DNA of 64,000 nucleotides, taken from contig OY781105.1 of NCBI GenBank assembly GCA_963676635.1, forward strand, positions 372,001-436,000, written 5' to 3'. The notes beneath the pieces were generated by a model. It did not search any database and was not told where the DNA came from. It saw only the letters and a list, made by a program, of their open reading frames with translations. The stretch comes from GCA-002708315 sp963676635. GTDB lineage: Bacteria > Bacteroidota > Bacteroidia > Bacteroidales > F082. The translations under genes and the position numbers were made by a program. Positions 60,966 through 64,000 of this stretch are shown here, one piece after another (positions within the stretch are counted from its first letter, which is position 1; the number at the start of each line of letters is the position of its first letter).

Positions 60966-61442
60966 TTAAGCATTCAACCTCTCAATAAACTTATTTATTT
61001 CATTGGTTTTAAGCTTACTTACACTTATTTTAACACCTGCAATCTTTTTCACAAGAAACTTCTCAATAAAATTCATCTTTTCAAAAAGAAACTCACCCCC
61101 CATAAGGCCTGTAGCTAAAGCATGGTTGCGTAGTTCTTCATCAAAATTATTAACAAACTGCTCCTGAGCCTTTGTAATTTCCATGTAACACAGGAAAAGA
61201 CCAAGCTTCTTGTTTAAAAGCGTGGTGATATTGCTTTTGCAGAAGTTCTTTATTTTTTTCTGTATTTGTCCAGCATGAATTGACCCACCTATTATTATTG
61301 TATCAAATTCATCAACGGAAGGAACCTTTTCAGTGCCTATATCAACACTTACAATATGATTGTCCTTAAGGCCTCTTTTTACTATCTCTGCTACCTTTTT
61401 CGTAGTCGAATGTCGTGACATGTATACAATTAAAGTACTCAT
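60966..61442 (-). CDS. Flavodoxin-domain protein (HemG-like), 158 aa
   Basis: The N-terminus MSTLIVYMSRHSTTKKVAEI is the FMN phosphate loop of a flavodoxin fold, and the central TIIIGGSIHAGQIQKKIKNF is the family's second glycine block, as in menaquinone-dependent protoporphyrinogen oxidase HemG. The 158-residue length fits a single flavodoxin domain. It may carry electrons or oxidise a haem precursor, but no haem genes are near. It is followed by the zinc-motif gene in the same direction. Confidence 0.8.
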   Translation of the reverse strand: MSTLIVYMSRHSTTKKVAEIVKRGLKDNHIVSVDIGTEKVPSVDEFDTIIIGGSIHAGQIQKKIKNFCKSNITTLLNKKLGLFLCYMEITKAQEQFVNNFDEELRNHALATGLMGGEFLFEKMNFIEKFLVKKIAGVKISVSKLKTNEINKFIERLNA

Positions 61443-61631
61443 AATTACTAGTAATTTGGATAGCAGCTAAAATAAAAAAATAAATTATATAATAGACATT
61501 AGCATTATCCTATCATAGGATAACATATTGTTGGACAATCAGTTAATGCAATATATTTTAGTAAAAACGCACAATACAATCCTCTGGAAAACAAACCTAA
61601 ATAAAAGTTACGATAAATTAACTCTAAGTGG

Positions 61632-61661
61632 TTGACACTTAAAGTAATTTTTGTATTTTTG
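61632..61661 (+). promoter_or_regulatory. Bacteroidota-type promoter of thrS
   Basis: TTG at 61632-61634 is separated by exactly 19 bp from TATTTTTG at 61654-61661, a perfect match to TTG-N19-TAnnTTTG. The start codon follows 28 bp later, at 61690. Confidence 0.85.
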
Positions 61662-61689
61662 CAGCCAATTTTTTTGAGAAAATATAAAT

Positions 61690-63630
61690 ATGATTAATAT
61701 AACTTTACCAGATAATTCCGTAAAACAGGTTCAGGAAGGGACAACACCTCTAGATATTGCCAAGGATATTAGCGAAGGATTAGCTCGCAATGTTCTGGCA
61801 GCTAGTGTTAATAATGAGATTTGGGATGCTACACGTCCGATCACAACAGATGCAACTCTTAAATTATACACATGGAATGATACGGAAGGTAAAGCAGCAA
61901 TGTGGCATTCATCAGCACACCTTATGGCAGAAGCTGTTGAATTGCTTTATCCAGGAGTGAAGTTTGGTATAGGTCCGGATATTGAAAACGGATTCTATTA
62001 TGATATCGACTTCATGGATTATGAGATAAGTGAGAAAGATCTCTCTAAAATTGAAAAGAAAATGCTTGAGCTGGCACGCGAAAAGCAGACTTTTGTCAGG
62101 GAAGATATTTCAAAAGCTGATGCTGAATCATATTTCAAAGAAAAAGGTGATGAGTATAAGCTTGAGCTGATTAGTGAGCTTGAAGATGGTCAGATTACAC
62201 TATACAAAAGCGGATCATTTACCGACCTTTGTCGCGGGCCTCACATCCCTAACACTGGATTTATTAAGGCTGTAAAGCTTACCAAAGTTGCTGGTGCGTA
62301 TTGGCGTGGTGATGAAAACCGTAAGCAGTTAACAAGGATTTATGGTATTACATTCCCCAAGAAAAAGGAACTTGATGAGTATCTTGTTTTATTAGAGGAA
62401 GCTAAAAAGCGCGACCACCGTATACTTGGGAAAGAGCTGGAATTATTTACATTCAGCCAGAATGTAGGACAGGGATTACCTCTTTGGTTACCAAAAGGTG
62501 CTGAACTAAGAGAAAAACTTGAACAGTTTCTTAAGAAAGTTCAAAAGAAAGCAGGATATGAACCTGTTATCAGCCCGCATATCGGAAATGTAAATCTGTA
62601 TAAAACATCTGGACATTACCAGAAATATGGAGAAGAGTCATTCAGGCCAATCACCACACCTGTTGAGGGTGAGGAGTTTTTCCTGAAGCCAATGAACTGT
62701 CCTCATCATTGTGAGATATATGCCAGTAGACCTCACTCCTATCGCGAACTGCCAATTCGTTATGCAGAATTTGGTACTGTTTATCGTTATGAGCAGAGTG
62801 GCGAGCTCCACGGACTTACACGTGTTAGAGGCTTTACACAGGATGATGCTCATATTTTCTGTACACCTGATCAGATCAAACAGGAATTTAACGGAGTAAT
62901 TGATATTATTCAGCATATCTTTTCAGCACTTGACTTTAAAGATGTTATTATCCAGATCTCTTTGAGAGATCCTGATAACAAGGAGAAATACATCGGTAGC
63001 GAAGAAAACTGGGAGAAATCAGAAAGAGCTATTATTGAAGTAGCAGAAGAGAGAAATCTTGATGCAATAATTGAATATGGTGAAGCTGCTTTCTACGGAC
63101 CAAAGATGGACTTTATGGTTCGTGATGCCATTGGCAGAAAATGGCAGTTGGGTACAATTCAGGTAGACTATAATCTTCCGGAAAGATTTGACCTTACTTA
63201 TATAGGTGCAGATAATGAGAAACACAGACCTGTAATGATACACCGTGCTCCTTTTGGATCTATGGAGAGGTTTGTTGCTGTTCTTATTGAACATTGCGCA
63301 GGTAATTTCCCGCTTTGGCTTACCCCTGACCAGATAATTATACTGCCTATTAGTGAGAAATTTAATGAGTATGGAAAAAAAGTATTAAATTCGCTGGATA
63401 AATATGGTTTACGCGGCTTGATTGATACAAGAAGTGAAAAAACCGGAAGGAAAATCCGTGATGCGGAATTAAAGAAAGTGCCATTTATGTTTATTGTAGG
63501 TGAAAAGGAAGAGGAAAGTGGCACTGTATCAGTAAGACGTCATGGGGAAGGCGATCTGGGTACTTTTAATCTGGAAGAAATCGCTGCTAAAATCAACGAT
63601 GAAGTTGAACGATTGACAGAGTTAAAATAA
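61690..63630 (+). CDS. thrS: Threonine-tRNA ligase, 646 aa
   Basis: A class II aminoacyl-tRNA synthetase. The N-terminal TGS domain (about 1-62), editing domain (about 65-225, with the HxxxH site HSSAH and the CRGPHIPNTG loop), catalytic domain (about 240-535, PMNCPHHCEIY with a zinc-binding Cys, and RVRGFTQDDAHIF) and anticodon-binding domain (about 540-646, ILPISEKFNEYGKKV) are all present. Length is normal. It is the first gene of the translation operon with infC 28 bp downstream. Confidence 0.98.
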   Translation: MINITLPDNSVKQVQEGTTPLDIAKDISEGLARNVLAASVNNEIWDATRPITTDATLKLYTWNDTEGKAAMWHSSAHLMAEAVELLYPGVKFGIGPDIENGFYYDIDFMDYEISEKDLSKIEKKMLELAREKQTFVREDISKADAESYFKEKGDEYKLELISELEDGQITLYKSGSFTDLCRGPHIPNTGFIKAVKLTKVAGAYWRGDENRKQLTRIYGITFPKKKELDEYLVLLEEAKKRDHRILGKELELFTFSQNVGQGLPLWLPKGAELREKLEQFLKKVQKKAGYEPVISPHIGNVNLYKTSGHYQKYGEESFRPITTPVEGEEFFLKPMNCPHHCEIYASRPHSYRELPIRYAEFGTVYRYEQSGELHGLTRVRGFTQDDAHIFCTPDQIKQEFNGVIDIIQHIFSALDFKDVIIQISLRDPDNKEKYIGSEENWEKSERAIIEVAEERNLDAIIEYGEAAFYGPKMDFMVRDAIGRKWQLGTIQVDYNLPERFDLTYIGADNEKHRPVMIHRAPFGSMERFVAVLIEHCAGNFPLWLTPDQIIILPISEKFNEYGKKVLNSLDKYGLRGLIDTRSEKTGRKIRDAELKKVPFMFIVGEKEEESGTVSVRRHGEGDLGTFNLEEIAAKINDEVERLTELK

Positions 63631-63644
63631 TTACTAACTAATAT

Positions 63645-63650
63645 AGGAGG
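63645..63650 (+). promoter_or_regulatory. Strong Shine-Dalgarno of infC
   Basis: AGGAGG lies 8 bp before the proposed infC start at 63659. Bacteroidota rarely use strong Shine-Dalgarno sequences, so its presence here helps fix the start. Confidence 0.7.
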
Positions 63651-63658
63651 ATTTAGAA

Positions 63659-64000
63659 ATAGCACATTTTAGAGGAAAAAGGGGTCCAAGAAGAGGTTTT
63701 GTAAAAAAAGAGGATCCCAACAGAATCAATAAATACATTACCGCCCCTATGATCAGACTTGTGGGTGAAAATGTAGAAACCGGTATTTACCAGTTAAGAG
63801 ACGCTCTTGCCATCGCCGAAGAACAGGGATTTGACTTAGTTGAAATTTCACCATCAGCTAACCCTCCTGTTTGTAAGATAATGGATTACAAGAAGTATCT
63901 CTATGATCAAAAGAAAAAACAAAAGGAGATTAAAGCAAAATCTGCCAAAGTTGTTGTTAAAGAGATCAGACTAGGACCTAATACTGATGAACATGATTTT
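63659..64000 (+). CDS. infC: Translation initiation factor IF-3, N-terminal part (runs off the window end)
   Basis: From 63659 there are 114 codons to the window end without a stop. The protein starts AHFRGKRGPRRGF and continues with INKYITAPMIRLVGENVETG, VEISPSANPPVCKIMDYKKY and KEIRLGPNTDEHDF, which are the N-domain, linker and start of the C-domain of IF-3. The start codon is ATA at 63659 (no ATG or GTG upstream before an in-frame TAG at 63644). A non-AUG start is typical of infC and allows IF-3 to limit its own synthesis. It follows thrS, with the ribosomal genes rpmI and rplT expected outside the window. Confidence 0.9.
   Translation, partial: MAHFRGKRGPRRGFVKKEDPNRINKYITAPMIRLVGENVETGIYQLRDALAIAEEQGFDLVEISPSANPPVCKIMDYKKYLYDQKKKQKEIKAKSAKVVVKEIRLGPNTDEHDF

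Overview
The window looks like chromosomal DNA of an AT-rich member of the Bacteroidota, most likely an environmental Bacteroidia. The reasons are a SusC/SusD outer-membrane pair, two secreted proteins with C-terminal type IX secretion (T9SS) sorting domains, many Bacteroidota-only families (DUF4251, DUF5916, DUF4159, SusD-like lipoprotein, C10 peptidase), and promoters of the Bacteroidota type (TTG, 19 bp, TAnnTTTG) upstream of thrS and dapD. There is no phage, transposase, integron, CRISPR array or rRNA. One tRNA (Ser, CGA) is present.

Layout. 1-5 kb: end of an MFS transporter, a small unknown gene, and a large GAF plus five-PAS histidine kinase without a partner. 5-10 kb: tRNA-Ser beside a strong hairpin repeat, a DMT transporter, a DUF4251 protein, dipeptidase E and a large exported protein of unknown role. 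10-17 kb: a secreted C10 protease with CUB domains followed by a CPA1 antiporter, aroE, a DUF368 membrane protein, two 22-bp tandem arrays, a methyltransferase, a DUF1801 protein and an acidic small protein. 17-22 kb: a tightly overlapping lytic transglycosylase-uvrA-LOG operon, then rfbC. 22-31 kb: a LacI regulator-SusC-SusD-LamG/PNGase F-like operon closed by a strong terminator. 31-35 kb: a DUF5916-DUF4159 pair and a thioredoxin-like protein, then a 127-bp tandem repeat. 35-42 kb: a long-chain acyl-CoA ligase, a 22-bp palindromic array, the ruvX-def-TPR lipoprotein operon, dapD and a DEAD-box helicase. 42-48 kb: fused E1 of a 2-oxoacid dehydrogenase, an unusual radical SAM protein, an XRE regulator with a membrane domain, a GNAT enzyme and a small gene broken by an in-frame stop. 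48-58 kb: a TPR protein, gyrA, divergent clpC, and two acyl-CoA dehydrogenases flanking a second copy of the 22-bp palindromic array and a lipoprotein. 58-64 kb: a xerD-type recombinase, an unknown acidic protein, an SDR oxidoreductase, a 52-residue zinc-motif protein, a flavodoxin-like protein, thrS and the start of infC.

How the genes fit together. Most are housekeeping genes in short operons. The accessory part is a putative glycoprotein or glycan scavenging locus (LacI, SusCD, PNGase F-like enzyme), a secreted cysteine protease, and fatty-acid genes (acyl-CoA ligase and two dehydrogenases). The most distinctive non-coding signal is a set of intergenic arrays that all have a period of exactly 22 bp. 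Two of them, 19 kb apart, share the same palindromic core. No clear new defence or biosynthetic system is visible.
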